Below are positions 36,789-51,929 of a stretch of 64,000 nt of DNA, in pieces; the stretch's first letter is position 1, and each line of letters opens with the position of its first letter. Position numbers and translations under genes: made by a program. The DNA comes from Pseudomonas atagonensis (GTDB taxonomy: Bacteria; Pseudomonadota; Gammaproteobacteria; Pseudomonadales; Pseudomonadaceae), in assembly GCF_011369485.1 (NCBI RefSeq), contig NZ_VXCA01000023.1, forward strand, positions 90,852 to 154,851, given 5' to 3'. A model generated the notes under the pieces. The model had not been told where the DNA came from, did not search any database, and saw only the letters and a program-made list of their open reading frames with translations.

Positions 36789-37728
36789 CTATTGATAGCG
36801 GCTTTAACCACATCACCGTACTGCTTGACGAAGCCGTCGAGGCTCTCGCCGTACGTCCTGATGGCTGCTATCTGGACGGTACGTTCGGACGCGGCGGGCA
36901 TAGCCGGTTGATCCTCAGCCAGCTCGGGCCGGATGGCCGGCTCATCGGATTCGACAAAGATCCACAAGCGATTGCCACCGGGCAAACGCTAGCGGCCGAA
37001 GACGGCCGCTTTGTCGTTGTGCAGCGCAGCTTTGCCGAGCTCGGCTCGGTCGTTGCCGAGCGCGGTCTGGCCGGCAAGGTCAGCGGCATCCTGCTCGACC
37101 TTGGCGTGTCCTCGCCGCAACTCGACGACGCTGAACGCGGTTTCAGTTTCCTCAACGACGGCCCGCTGGACATGCGCATGGATCCGTCCCGCGGCATCAG
37201 CGCTGCCGAATTCGTCAACACTGCACCGGTGGAAGAAATTGCCCGGGTGTTCAAGGAATACGGCGAAGAACGTTTCTCCGGTCGCATGGCTCGCGCCGTC
37301 GCCGAGCGTCGTGATATCAAGCCTTTCGAGCGCACCGCCGATCTGGCGGAAGTGCTCAAGGTCGCCAACCCGGCATGGGAGAAGGGCAAGAACCCGGCCA
37401 CCCGTGCATTCCAGGGGCTGCGCATTCACGTCAACAACGAACTGGGCGATCTGGAAGCCGGACTTGAAGCTGCACTGGACGCCCTGGAAATCGGCGGTCG
37501 TCTGGTGGTGATCAGCTTCCATTCGCTGGAAGATCGCATCGTCAAACTGTTCATGCGCAAACTGGTAAAAGGCGAAGCCGACAACCTGCCGCGCAACCTG
37601 CCGGTTCGCCACGTGGCGTTCGAACCGAAAATCAAAATCCATGGCAAAGCGCAGACGGCCTCCGACGCCGAACTCAAAGCCAACCCACGTTCCCGTAGCG
37701 CTGTCATGCGCGTCGCGGAGAAGTTGCG

Positions 37729-37732
<4 letters not shown>
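36785..37732 (+). CDS. rsmH: 16S rRNA (cytosine-1402-N4)-methyltransferase
   Basis: 315 residues, GTG start inside the mraZ stop (4-base overlap). SAM-dependent methylase with [16 protein letters not shown] near 32, [18 protein letters not shown] near 105 and the closing [12 protein letters not shown] and KPITP-type C-terminal region. It modifies C1402 together with RsmI. Confidence 0.97.
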
Positions 37733-39760
<2,028 letters not shown>

Positions 39761-39761
<1 letters not shown>

Positions 39762-41224
39762 TGTCATTAAGTCTGAACAAGATATTCCCCCACGCCGGCC
39801 ACGATCTGTTGATCCGTGAATTGGCGCTGGACAGCCGTAACGTACGCGCGGGCGACCTGTTCCTCGCAGTGCCTGGCGGCAAATTCGATGGCCGTGCGCA
39901 CATTGCCGATGCATTGGCGCGTGGCGCGGCGGCAGTGGCCTATGAAGTGGAAGGCGCCACTGTGCTGCCGATCACCGACGTGCCGCTGATTCCGGTCAAG
40001 GGGCTGGCGGCGCAGCTGTCGGACATTGCCGGGCGTTTTTACGGTGAGCCAAGCCATCACCTGAACCTGATCGGCGTGACCGGCACCAACGGCAAAACCA
40101 GCGTGACCCAACTGGTCGCGCAGGCACTGGATCTGCTCGGCCAGCACTGCGGCATTGTCGGCACTCTGGGTTCCGGTTTTTATGGCGCACTGCAAAGCGG
40201 TCTGCACACCACGCCGAATCCGATTGCCGTGCAAGCGACGCTGGGCGATCTGAAGAAGGCCGGTGCCAAAGCCGTGGCCATGGAAGTCTCATCCCACGGT
40301 CTGGATCAGGGCCGCGTCACTGCGCTGGCATTTGAAGTCGCCGTCATGACCAACCTGTCCCGCGATCACCTGGATTATCACGGCACCATGGCGGCGTACG
40401 CTGAGGCCAAGGCCAAGCTGTTCGCGTGGAATGATCTGAAGTGCCGCGTGGTCAACCTCGACGACGATTTCGGTCGACAACTGGCCGCTGAAAAACGCGA
40501 GTCGCGGCTGATCACCTATAGCCTGCTCGACAGCAGCGCTTACCTGTTCTGCCGCGAAGCGCAGTTCGACGACCACGGTGTGCGCGCCACGCTGGTCACG
40601 CCGCAGGGCGAACATCATCTGCGCAGCACGCTACTCGGCCGTTTCAACTTGAGTAACGTACTGGCTGCGGTCGGCGCCTTGCTCGGTCTGGACTACGCGC
40701 TCGACGAAATTCTCAAAGTGCTGCCAAAACTTGAAGGCCCGGCCGGTCGCATGCAGCGTCTCGGTGGTGGCACTCAACCTTTGGTGGTGGTCGATTACGC
40801 TCACACACCGGACGCACTGGAAAAAGTCCTGACGGCATTGCGCCCGCACGTCAAAGGTCAGCTGCTGTGCCTGTTCGGCTGCGGTGGTGATCGCGATCGC
40901 GGCAAGCGTCCGTTGATGGCCGAAGTGGTCGAGCGTCTGGCTGATCAAGTGCTGGTCACCGATGACAATCCGCGTACCGAAGACCCGGCAGTGATTTTCG
41001 ATGACATCCGTGCCGGTTTTACCGCTGTGGATAAAGTCGCTTTCGTCGCTGGTCGTGGTCAGGCCATCGCGCAATTGATTGCCGGCGCTTCGGCCGATGA
41101 CGTGATTGTCCTGGCCGGTAAAGGTCACGAGGACTATCAGGAAATCAACGGCGAGCGCCATGCCTTCTCGGATCTGGTCGAGGCCGATCACGCCCTGACC
41201 GCGTGGGAGGTGGCCCATGCTTAA
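39761..41224 (+). CDS. murE: UDP-MurNAc-Ala-Glu:meso-DAP ligase
   Basis: 487 residues of the Mur ligase family: ATP loop TGTNGKTSV near 107, catalytic His/Glu region MEVSSHGLDQGRV near 174, carbamylated-Lys region and the DDNPRTEDP motif near 401; the DNPR sequence selects meso-diaminopimelate. Cytoplasmic step three of stem-peptide synthesis. The stop overlaps murF by 8 bases. Confidence 0.97.
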
Positions 41225-42584
41225 GGCTCTGAAACTCAGCGAGCTGACCAACGCGCTCGACGCGCGTCTGATCAGCGGCGATGCCAGCTTCGACGGCGTC
41301 AGCATCGACAGCCGGGCGATTCAGCCTGGTCAACTGTTCATTGCCCTGACCGGCCCGCGTTTCGATGGTCATGACTATTTGAATGACGTGGCTGCAAAAG
41401 GCGCCGTGGCTGCGCTGGTCGAGCGTGAAGTCGCCGACAGCACCTTGCCGCAATTGCTGGTGAAAGATACCCGTCAGGCTCTGGGCCAGTTGGGCGCCTT
41501 GAACCGTGCTGCGTTCACTCAGCCAGTTGCAGCGATTACCGGTTCCAGCGGCAAGACCACGGTCAAGGAAATGCTCGCGAGCATCCTGCGCACGCGCGGT
41601 CCGGTGCTGGCGACCCGTGGCAATCTGAATAACGACCTCGGCGCGCCGCTGACCCTGCTCGAACTGGCCCCGGAACACACGGCGGCCGTGATCGAACTGG
41701 GTGCCTCGCGTCTGGGCGAAATCGCCTACACCGTAGGCCTGACCAAGCCGCATGTAGCGATCCTCAACAATGCCGGCACCGCTCACGTCGGTGAGTTTGG
41801 CGGGCCGGAAAAAATCGTTGAAGCCAAGGGCGAGATCATCGACGGGTTGGCGGCCGATGGCGTCGCCGTGCTCAATCTGGATGACAAGGCTTTCGGCATC
41901 TGGAAGCTCCGTGCGGGCGCTCGCAAGGTGCTGACCTTCGCGTTGAGCAATGCGCAGGCTGACTTCTACGCCAGTGATTTGAGCACCGATGCCCGGGGTT
42001 GCCCGGCCTTCAATCTGCACACACCTGAAGGTATCGAGCGCGTTCAACTGAACCTGCTCGGCACCCACAACGTCGCCAATGCCATGGCCGCCGCCGCTGC
42101 TGCACACGCCTTGGGCGTGTCGCTGTTCGGCATCGCCACCGGGCTTGGCGCCGTGCAACCGGTCAAGGGCCGCACCGTCGCGCAACTGGCGAAAAACGGC
42201 ATGCGCGTGATTGATGACACTTACAACGCAAACCCCACCTCGATGTGCGCCGCCGTTGATATACTCGCCGGCTTTTCCGGCCGCACCGTCCTGGTGCTCG
42301 GAGACATCGGCGAGTTGGGCGATTGGGCGGAGCAGGGGCACCGCGACGTGGGCGAGTACGCCCGGGGCAAGGTTTCCGCGCTTTATGCCGTTGGGCCGAA
42401 CATGGTTCACGCCGTAAACGCTTTCGGTGAACAGGCGCATCACTTCGGCACGCAAGCCGAACTGATCCAGGCCCTCGACGCCGAGCAGGACACAAACACC
42501 ACCATTTTGATCAAGGGTTCGCGCAGTGCAGCGATGGAAAACATCGTTGCGGCTCTGTGCGGGTCCAGTCTGGAGAAACATTAA
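41217..42584 (+). CDS. murF: UDP-MurNAc-tripeptide:D-Ala-D-Ala ligase
   Basis: 455 residues with ATP loop [15 protein letters not shown] near 105, the [13 protein letters not shown] region and [11 protein letters not shown] near 186. It adds D-Ala-D-Ala to finish the pentapeptide. The ATG lies within the murE end; the stop shares a base with the mraY start. Confidence 0.97.
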   Translation: MLKALKLSELTNALDARLISGDASFDGVSIDSRAIQPGQLFIALTGPRFDGHDYLNDVAAKGAVAALVEREVADSTLPQLLVKDTRQALGQLGALNRAAFTQPVAAITGSSGKTTVKEMLASILRTRGPVLATRGNLNNDLGAPLTLLELAPEHTAAVIELGASRLGEIAYTVGLTKPHVAILNNAGTAHVGEFGGPEKIVEAKGEIIDGLAADGVAVLNLDDKAFGIWKLRAGARKVLTFALSNAQADFYASDLSTDARGCPAFNLHTPEGIERVQLNLLGTHNVANAMAAAAAAHALGVSLFGIATGLGAVQPVKGRTVAQLAKNGMRVIDDTYNANPTSMCAAVDILAGFSGRTVLVLGDIGELGDWAEQGHRDVGEYARGKVSALYAVGPNMVHAVNAFGEQAHHFGTQAELIQALDAEQDTNTTILIKGSRSAAMENIVAALCGSSLEKH

Positions 42585-43666
42585 TGCTGCTGCTGCTAGC
42601 GGAGTATCTGCAACAGTTCTACAAAGGCTTCGCGGTCTTCCAGTACCTGACCCTGCGCGGGATCCTCGGTGTGCTGACCGCGCTGGTTTTGTCGCTGTGC
42701 TATGGCCCGTGGATGATCCGCACTTTGCAGAACCGTCAGATCGGTCAGTCCGTTCGTAACGATGGTCCGCAATCGCACCTGTCCAAATCCGGTACGCCGA
42801 CCATGGGCGGCGCGCTGATTCTGTCTTCGATCGGCGTCAGCACTCTGCTCTGGGCTGACCTGAGCAACCGTTACGTCTGGGTCGTGCTGCTGGTGACCCT
42901 GCTGTTCGGCGCCATCGGCTGGGTTGACGATTACCGTAAAGTCATCGAGAAGAACTCCCGTGGCTTGCCGAGCCGCTGGAAGTACTTCTGGCAATCGGTG
43001 TTCGGTCTTGGCGCGGCGATCTTCCTTTATATGACCGCGTCCACCCCGGTGGAAACCACGCTGATCCTGCCGATGCTCAAGGACTACAGCATCCCGCTGG
43101 GTGCCGGTTTCATCGTGCTGACCTACTTTGTGATCGTCGGTTCGAGCAACGCGGTCAACCTGACCGACGGCCTCGACGGTCTGGCGATCATGCCAACCGT
43201 AATGGTCGGCGGTGGCCTGGGCATCTTCTGCTACCTGTCGGGTAACGTGAAATTCGCCGAATACCTGCTGATCCCTTACGTGCCGGGTGCGGGCGAGCTG
43301 ATCGTGTTCTGCGGCGCGCTGATCGGTGCCGGTCTGGGCTTCCTCTGGTTCAACACCTATCCGGCGCAAGTGTTCATGGGTGACGTTGGCGCACTGGCGT
43401 TGGGCGCAGCTTTGGGCACCATCGCGGTGATCGTCCGTCAGGAAATCGTTCTGTTCATCATGGGCGGCGTGTTCGTGATGGAAACCCTGTCAGTCGTCAT
43501 TCAGGTTGCTTCCTTTAAGCTGACCGGTCGCCGTGTGTTCCGCATGGCACCGATACACCACCACTTTGAACTCAAGGGCTGGCCCGAGCCGCGTGTGATC
43601 GTCCGTTTCTGGATCATCACCGTGATTCTCGTGCTGATCGGCCTTGCCACCCTGAAGCTGAGGTAG
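42584..43666 (+). CDS. mraY: Phospho-MurNAc-pentapeptide transferase
   Basis: 360 residues from the ATG overlapping the murF stop; an upstream GTG frame is only murF read-through. Ten hydrophobic helices; signatures [29 protein letters not shown] (with DDxxK), [14 protein letters not shown] and the loop [15 protein letters not shown]. It makes lipid I in the inner membrane. Confidence 0.97.
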   Translation: MLLLLAEYLQQFYKGFAVFQYLTLRGILGVLTALVLSLCYGPWMIRTLQNRQIGQSVRNDGPQSHLSKSGTPTMGGALILSSIGVSTLLWADLSNRYVWVVLLVTLLFGAIGWVDDYRKVIEKNSRGLPSRWKYFWQSVFGLGAAIFLYMTASTPVETTLILPMLKDYSIPLGAGFIVLTYFVIVGSSNAVNLTDGLDGLAIMPTVMVGGGLGIFCYLSGNVKFAEYLLIPYVPGAGELIVFCGALIGAGLGFLWFNTYPAQVFMGDVGALALGAALGTIAVIVRQEIVLFIMGGVFVMETLSVVIQVASFKLTGRRVFRMAPIHHHFELKGWPEPRVIVRFWIITVILVLIGLATLKLR

Positions 43667-43671
43667 AACGA

Positions 43672-45018
43672 GTGTCTCTGATCGCTTCTGACCACTTCCG
43701 CATCGTTGTCGGCCTCGGCAAGAGCGGCATGTCCCTGGTTCGCTTCCTGGCGAACCGGGGCACGTCGTTTGCCGTGGCCGATACGCGGGTAAATCCACCG
43801 GAACTGGCCACGCTCAAGCGTGACTATCCGCACGTGGAAGTGCGTTGTGGCGAGCTGGACGTCGAATTCCTGTGCCGTGCCGACGAGCTCTACGTGAGCC
43901 CCGGCCTGGCGCTGGCGACCCCGGCCCTGCAAGCCGCTGCGGCCCGTGGCGTGAAGCTGTCCGGCGACATCGAGCTGTTCGCGCGTAACGCGCAGGCGCC
44001 GATCGTCGCGATCAGCGGTTCCAACGCAAAAAGCACCGTCACCACTCTGGTCGGCGAGATGGCGGCTGCTGCCGGCAAGCGCGTGGCAGTGGGCGGCAAC
44101 CTCGGCACGCCGGCGCTGGATCTGCTCAGCGACGATGTCGAGCTGTACGTGATGGAACTGTCGAGCTTCCAGCTGGAAACCACCGACCAGCTCAACGCCG
44201 AAGTGGCCACCGTGCTGAACATCAGCGAAGACCACATGGATCGCTACAGCGGCCTGCCGGCTTATCATCTGGCCAAGCACCGGATCTTCCGTGGCGCCAA
44301 ACAGTTCGTGGTCAACCGTCAGGATGCGCTGACCCGTCCGTTGATCGGCGAGGGCCAGCCATGCTGGACTTTCGGCCTGACCAAACCGGATTTCAAGGCG
44401 TTCGGTATTCGCGAAGAAGACGGCGAGATGTACCTTGCTTTCGAATTCCAGAACCTGATGCCGGTACGTGAATTGAAGATTCGCGGCGCGCATAACCAGT
44501 CCAACGCCCTCGCGGCGCTGGCGCTGGGGCATGCGGTCGGGCTGCCGTTCGACGCCATGCTCGCGGCACTGCGTACCTTTGCTGGTCTCGAGCATCGCTG
44601 CCAATGGGTGCGTGATCTCGACGGAGTCGCTTACTACAACGATTCCAAAGCCACCAACGTTGGCGCTGCACTGGCGGCCATCGAGGGTCTGGGTGCGGAC
44701 ATCGACGGCAAGGTCATCCTGATCGCCGGCGGCGATGGCAAGGGTGCCGAATTCAACGATCTGCGCGATCCGGTCGCGGCCAACTGCCGCGCCGTGATCC
44801 TGATGGGCCGCGACTCCGACAAGATCGGTGATGCCATCGGCGATGCCGTGCCATTGGTTCGCGCCACCTCGCTGGTCGATGCCGTCGCACAATGCCGCGC
44901 CGCCGCGCAACCGGGCGATGTGGTGCTGCTGTCGCCGGCCTGCGCCAGTTTCGACATGTTCAAGAATTACGAAGACCGTGGTCACCAGTTCGTCCGCGCT
45001 GTGGAGGATCTGGCATGA
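43672..45018 (+). CDS. murD: UDP-MurNAc-L-alanine:D-glutamate ligase
   Basis: 448 residues, GTG start. N-terminal Rossmann-like region (IVVGLGKSGMSLVRFL), ATP loop SGSNAKSTVTT near 115, and NDSKATNVGAAL near 322. Odd: Ala stands where the Mur P-loop normally has Gly (GSNGKST in E. coli); I recall the same in other pseudomonads, so it is probably a lineage trait. Overlaps ftsW by 4 bases. Confidence 0.96.
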   Translation: MSLIASDHFRIVVGLGKSGMSLVRFLANRGTSFAVADTRVNPPELATLKRDYPHVEVRCGELDVEFLCRADELYVSPGLALATPALQAAAARGVKLSGDIELFARNAQAPIVAISGSNAKSTVTTLVGEMAAAAGKRVAVGGNLGTPALDLLSDDVELYVMELSSFQLETTDQLNAEVATVLNISEDHMDRYSGLPAYHLAKHRIFRGAKQFVVNRQDALTRPLIGEGQPCWTFGLTKPDFKAFGIREEDGEMYLAFEFQNLMPVRELKIRGAHNQSNALAALALGHAVGLPFDAMLAALRTFAGLEHRCQWVRDLDGVAYYNDSKATNVGAALAAIEGLGADIDGKVILIAGGDGKGAEFNDLRDPVAANCRAVILMGRDSDKIGDAIGDAVPLVRATSLVDAVAQCRAAAQPGDVVLLSPACASFDMFKNYEDRGHQFVRAVEDLA

Positions 45019-46232
45019 GTCTGCGCAATATCATCAAGCCGTACCCGTCGCCGATCATTACCGGGCGTGGCATCGACCTCGACTTCCCGATGCTCGCCGG
45101 TTGCCTGGCACTGCTCGGCCTCGGCCTGATCATGATTGCTTCGGCATCGACCGAGGTGGGTGCCGCGCAGTCGGGCAGCGCGTTGTATTACATGACCCGT
45201 CACTTGATCTACGTGGTTCTCGGTCTGGGCGCTTGCATCGTTACCATGATGATTCCGATTGCGACCTGGCAGCGTCTGGGCTGGTTGATGTTGATCGGGG
45301 CATTCGGGTTGCTGGTGATGGTGATCATCCCGGGCATCGGCCGTGAAGTGAACGGTTCGATGCGCTGGATCGGTTTCAGCTTCTTCAACGTGCAGCCGTC
45401 CGAAATCGCCAAGGTATTCGTGGTGATCTACCTCGCCGGTTACCTGGTGCGGCGTCAGAAAGAAGTCCGTGAGAGCTGGATGGGCTTCTTCAAGCCGTTC
45501 ATCGTGCTGCTGCCGATGGCCGGCCTGTTGCTGATGGAGCCGGACTTCGGTGCCACCGTCGTGATGATGGGTGCCGCGGCGGCGATGCTGTTCCTTGGCG
45601 GGGTCGGACTGTTCCGGTTCTCGCTGATGGTGGTGTTGGCGGTCGGGGCGGTGGTCTTGCTGATTCAGATGCAACCGTACCGGATGGCGCGTCTGACCAA
45701 CTTCGCCGACCCGTGGGCCGACCAGTTCGGCGCCGGTTATCAGCTGTCGCAAGCGCTGATCGCGTTCGGTCGCGGCGAGTGGCTGGGCGTAGGCCTGGGC
45801 AACAGCGTGCAGAAGCAGTTCTACCTGCCGGAAGCGCACACCGACTTCGTGTTCTCGGTTCTGGCTGAAGAACTCGGCGCGGTCGGTTCGTTGTGCACCG
45901 TGGCGTTGTTTGTGTTCGTGTGTATTCGCGGCATGTACATCGGTCTGTGGGCAGAGAAAGCCAAACAATTTTTCGCCGCTTATGTGGCTTATGGCCTGTC
46001 GTTCCTGTGGATCGGTCAGTTCCTGATCAACATCGGCGTGAACGTCGGTCTGCTGCCAACCAAGGGTCTGACCCTGCCATTCCTCAGTTATGGCGGCAGT
46101 TCCTTGGTGATTTGCTGCGCCTGTCTCGGTTTGTTGCTGAGGATCGAGTGGGAGAGTCGAACCCACCTGGGCAGTGAAGAGATGGAATTCCATGAGAGCG
46201 ACTTCGCCGAGGAGCCGAATCATGGGCGCTAA
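45015..46232 (+). CDS. ftsW: Septal peptidoglycan glycosyltransferase FtsW
   Basis: 405 residues from the ATG giving MSLRNIIKPYPSPIITG; longer frames belong to murD. SEDS-family protein with about ten helices and the key regions GREVNGSMRWIGFSFFNVQP, LAEELGAVGSL and TKGLTLPFLSYGGSSL. It polymerises lipid II with FtsI. The tail overlaps murG by 11 bases. Confidence 0.97.
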   Translation: MSLRNIIKPYPSPIITGRGIDLDFPMLAGCLALLGLGLIMIASASTEVGAAQSGSALYYMTRHLIYVVLGLGACIVTMMIPIATWQRLGWLMLIGAFGLLVMVIIPGIGREVNGSMRWIGFSFFNVQPSEIAKVFVVIYLAGYLVRRQKEVRESWMGFFKPFIVLLPMAGLLLMEPDFGATVVMMGAAAAMLFLGGVGLFRFSLMVVLAVGAVVLLIQMQPYRMARLTNFADPWADQFGAGYQLSQALIAFGRGEWLGVGLGNSVQKQFYLPEAHTDFVFSVLAEELGAVGSLCTVALFVFVCIRGMYIGLWAEKAKQFFAAYVAYGLSFLWIGQFLINIGVNVGLLPTKGLTLPFLSYGGSSLVICCACLGLLLRIEWESRTHLGSEEMEFHESDFAEEPNHGR

Positions 46233-47284
46233 CGTATTGATCATGGCCGGCGGAACCGGCGGCCACGTATTCCCGGCGCTGGCCTGTGCCCGCGAGTTTC
46301 AGGCGCGCGGCTACACCGTGCACTGGCTCGGCACGCCACGCGGGATCGAAAACGACCTGGTGCCGGCCGCAGGGCTGGAACTGCACCGCATCAACGCTAC
46401 CGGCCTGCGCGGCAAGGGCAAGCTGTCGCTGCTCAAGGCGCCGTTCATGCTGCTGAAATCGGTGTGGCAGGCGCGGGCGATCATTCGCCGTTTGAAGCCA
46501 GTGTGTGTGGTCGGCTTCGGTGGTTATGTGACTGGCCCCGGTGGTCTTGCTGCGAAACTGGCCGGCGTGCCGGTGATCGTTCACGAGCAGAACGCCGTGG
46601 CCGGCACCGCCAATCGGTTGCTGGTGCCGTTCGCCGCCCGGGTGTGTGAAGCCTTCCCCGACACCTTTACTCTGTCGGACACCCGCCGTACCACCGGAAA
46701 TCCGGTGCGCAGCGAGCTGTTCCTCGAAACATCGCGACCGGCTCTGGCCGGCCGCAAAGCGCGTTTGCTGATCCTCGGCGGAAGCCTGGGCGCAGAACCG
46801 TTGAACAAGTTGCTGCCTGAAGCCCTGGCCCAAGTCGCTGCCGATTTGCGCCCGGAAGTGTTTCATCAGGCCGGCAAAAACCACGATGAAGTGACTGCAG
46901 AGCGCTACCGCGCCGCCGGCGTGGACGCGCAGGTGCAGCCGTTCATCAAAGACATGGCCCAAGCCTATGGCTGGGCTGACCTGGTGGTGTGCCGTGCAGG
47001 CGCGTTGACCATCAGTGAGCTGGCTGCCGCCGGTCTGCCCTCGATGCTGGTGCCTCTGCCCCACGCGATCGACGATCACCAGACCCGCAACGCCGATTAT
47101 TTGGCCCGCGAAGGCGCTGCCTTCCTGATGCCGCAAAGAACGACTGGTGCCGCGGACCTTGCCGCGCGCCTGACAGAGGTCTTGATGCAACCGCAACGAC
47201 TTGAAGAAATGGCCCAAGCGGCCCGCCGTCTGGCGAAACCCGATGCCACCCGTAGCGTGGTCGATACCTGTCTGGAGGTGGCCC

Positions 47285-47292
<8 letters not shown>
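46222..47292 (+). CDS. murG: Lipid II-forming GlcNAc transferase MurG
   Basis: 356 residues starting [20 protein letters not shown], the donor/acceptor glycine loop of MurG. It also has [20 protein letters not shown], the [12 protein letters not shown] motif and the C-terminal [18 protein letters not shown]. Peripheral inner-membrane enzyme adding GlcNAc to lipid I. Overlaps ftsW and murC. Confidence 0.97.
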
Positions 47293-49716
<2,424 letters not shown>

Positions 49717-49720
49717 GACC

Positions 49721-50587
49721 ATGCAAGGCGCACAGCTCAGACATCAGCCACCCGCACCCGGCCGCAAGCCGGTGCCGCGGGGTGCCAGCCGAATGGTGGC
49801 CAAAGAGCCGATGTCCGCGCGCCTGCCGAAAGCCAATTTCAGCTTTCTGAAAAGCCTGTTCTGGCCGGTGCTGCTGGTGGTGCTCGGGTTCGGGACTTAC
49901 GAAGGTGCGCAGCGTTTGCTGCCATACGCCGATCGGCCGATCACCAAGATCGCCGTGCAGGGCGACCTGAGTTACATCAGCCAGCAAGCGGTGCAGCAGC
50001 GGATCGCCCCGTACGTGGCATCGAGCTTCTTCACCATCGACCTGGCGGGCATGCGCACCGAGCTTGAGCAGATGCCGTGGATCGCCCACGCCGAGGTGCG
50101 GCGGGTGTGGCCTGATCAAGTGGTGATCCGCCTCGAAGAACAACTGCCGGTGGCCCGTTGGGGCGACGAGTCGTTGTTGAACAACCAGGGCCAGGCGTTT
50201 ACGCCAAAGGAACTGGCGAACTACGAACACCTGCCACAGCTGTTCGGCCCCCAACGGGCCCAGCAGCAAGTGATGCAGCAGTATCAGGTGCTGAGCCAGA
50301 TGCTGCGCCCGTTGGGCTTCTCGATTGCACGCCTGGAGTTGCGTGAACGCGGCAGCTGGTTCCTGACCACCGGTGCCGGCAGTTCCGGCCCCGGCATCGA
50401 GTTGCTGCTGGGACGCGGCAACCTGGTGGAAAAGATGCGCCGCTTCATCGCCATCTATGACAAGACGCTTAAAGATCAGATTACGAACATTGCGCGCATC
50501 GATCTGCGCTACGCCAACGGCCTTGCCGTTGGCTGGCGGGAACCTGTAGCGCCGACGACAGCCCAACCCGCTGTCGCAAAGAATTAA
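49721..50587 (+). CDS. ftsQ: Cell division protein FtsQ
   Basis: 288 residues starting [20 protein letters not shown]; the frame extends into ddlB but this ATG follows its stop. Basic cytoplasmic N-terminus, one membrane helix ([17 protein letters not shown], about 46-62), then periplasmic POTRA ([20 protein letters not shown]) and the beta domain with [16 protein letters not shown]. Links early and late divisome proteins. Confidence 0.95.
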   Translation: MQGAQLRHQPPAPGRKPVPRGASRMVAKEPMSARLPKANFSFLKSLFWPVLLVVLGFGTYEGAQRLLPYADRPITKIAVQGDLSYISQQAVQQRIAPYVASSFFTIDLAGMRTELEQMPWIAHAEVRRVWPDQVVIRLEEQLPVARWGDESLLNNQGQAFTPKELANYEHLPQLFGPQRAQQQVMQQYQVLSQMLRPLGFSIARLELRERGSWFLTTGAGSSGPGIELLLGRGNLVEKMRRFIAIYDKTLKDQITNIARIDLRYANGLAVGWREPVAPTTAQPAVAKN

Positions 50588-50602
50588 GAAGAGGCAGGAC
50601 CC

Positions 50603-51862
50603 ATGGCAAACGTGCAAAGCGGCAAAATGATCGTCGGTCTGGATATCGGCACCTCCAAAGTGGTGGCGCTGGTAGGCGAGGTCTCGGACGACGGCACGCT
50701 GGAAATCGTCGGTATCGGTACGCATCCGTCCCGCGGCCTGAAAAAGGGCGTGGTGGTGAATATCGAGTCCACCGTGCAATCGATCCAGCGCGCGATCGAA
50801 GAAGCCCAATTGATGGCGGGCTGCCGCATTCACTCGGCGTTCGTCGGCGTGGCGGGTAATCACATCCGCAGTCTGAACTCCCACGGCATCGTCGCGATCC
50901 GTGATCGCGAAGTCAGCTCGGCCGACCTTGAGCGTGTGCTCGACGCCGCCCAGGCCGTGGCGATCCCGGCAGACCAGCGCGTGCTGCACACCCTTCCGCA
51001 GGATTACGTGATCGATAACCAGGAAGGCGTTCGCGAGCCACTGGGCATGTCCGGCGTACGTCTGGAGGCCAAGGTTCACGTGGTCACCTGCGCCGTCAAC
51101 GCTGCACAGAACATTGAAAAATGCGTGCGCCGCTGCGGTCTGGAAATCGACGACATCATTCTCGAGCAACTGGCGTCCGCCTATTCGGTACTGACCGACG
51201 ACGAAAAAGAACTGGGCGTATGCCTGGTCGACATCGGCGGCGGCACCACCGACATGGCGATCTTCACCGAAGGTGCGATCCGTCACACGGCCGTGATCCC
51301 AATTGCGGGTGACCAGGTGACCAACGACATAGCTATGGCGTTGCGCACCCCGACCCAGTATGCCGAAGAGATCAAGATCCGTTACGCCTGCGCCCTGGCC
51401 AAACTGGCCGGTGCCGGCGAAACCATCAAGGTACCGAGCGTCGGCGACCGTCCACCGCGCGAATTGTCGCGTCAGGCTCTGGCCGAGGTGGTCGAGCCAC
51501 GTTACGACGAACTGTTCACCCTGATTCAGGCTGAGCTGCGTCGCAGCGGCTACGAAGACCTGATCCCGGCCGGCATCGTCCTGACCGGCGGTACCTCGAA
51601 GATGGAAGGCGCGACCGAGCTGGCCGAAGAAATCTTCCACATGCCGGTTCGTCTGGGCGTGCCGCACGGCGTCAAAGGCCTCGATGACGTGGTGCGCAAC
51701 CCGATTTATTCCACTGGCGTTGGCTTGTTGATGTACGGCCTGCAAAAGCAGTCCGACGGGGTTTCGTTCTCCGGCATCGGCAGCCGCGACAGCTACAGCA
51801 ACGACGAGCCACAGGCGCCGTTGCTCGACCGACTGAAGAAGTGGGTCCAGGGCAATTTCTAA
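50603..51862 (+). CDS. ftsA: Cell division protein FtsA
   Basis: 419 residues of the actin/Hsp70 ATPase fold: phosphate loop IVGLDIGTSKVVALVGE at 11-27, second phosphate motif LVDIGGGTTDMAIF near 208 and adenosine motif GIVLTGGTSKMEGA near 327. The C-terminal amphipathic helix DRLKKWVQGNF anchors it, and FtsZ, to the membrane. Confidence 0.98.
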   Translation: MANVQSGKMIVGLDIGTSKVVALVGEVSDDGTLEIVGIGTHPSRGLKKGVVVNIESTVQSIQRAIEEAQLMAGCRIHSAFVGVAGNHIRSLNSHGIVAIRDREVSSADLERVLDAAQAVAIPADQRVLHTLPQDYVIDNQEGVREPLGMSGVRLEAKVHVVTCAVNAAQNIEKCVRRCGLEIDDIILEQLASAYSVLTDDEKELGVCLVDIGGGTTDMAIFTEGAIRHTAVIPIAGDQVTNDIAMALRTPTQYAEEIKIRYACALAKLAGAGETIKVPSVGDRPPRELSRQALAEVVEPRYDELFTLIQAELRRSGYEDLIPAGIVLTGGTSKMEGATELAEEIFHMPVRLGVPHGVKGLDDVVRNPIYSTGVGLLMYGLQKQSDGVSFSGIGSRDSYSNDEPQAPLLDRLKKWVQGNF

Positions 51863-51929
51863 AGCTTTACCGCAGCACCGCAACAAACAGCAGTAGGCGA
51901 AAAAACTAGAGAATGTAAGGAGAGGGAAA

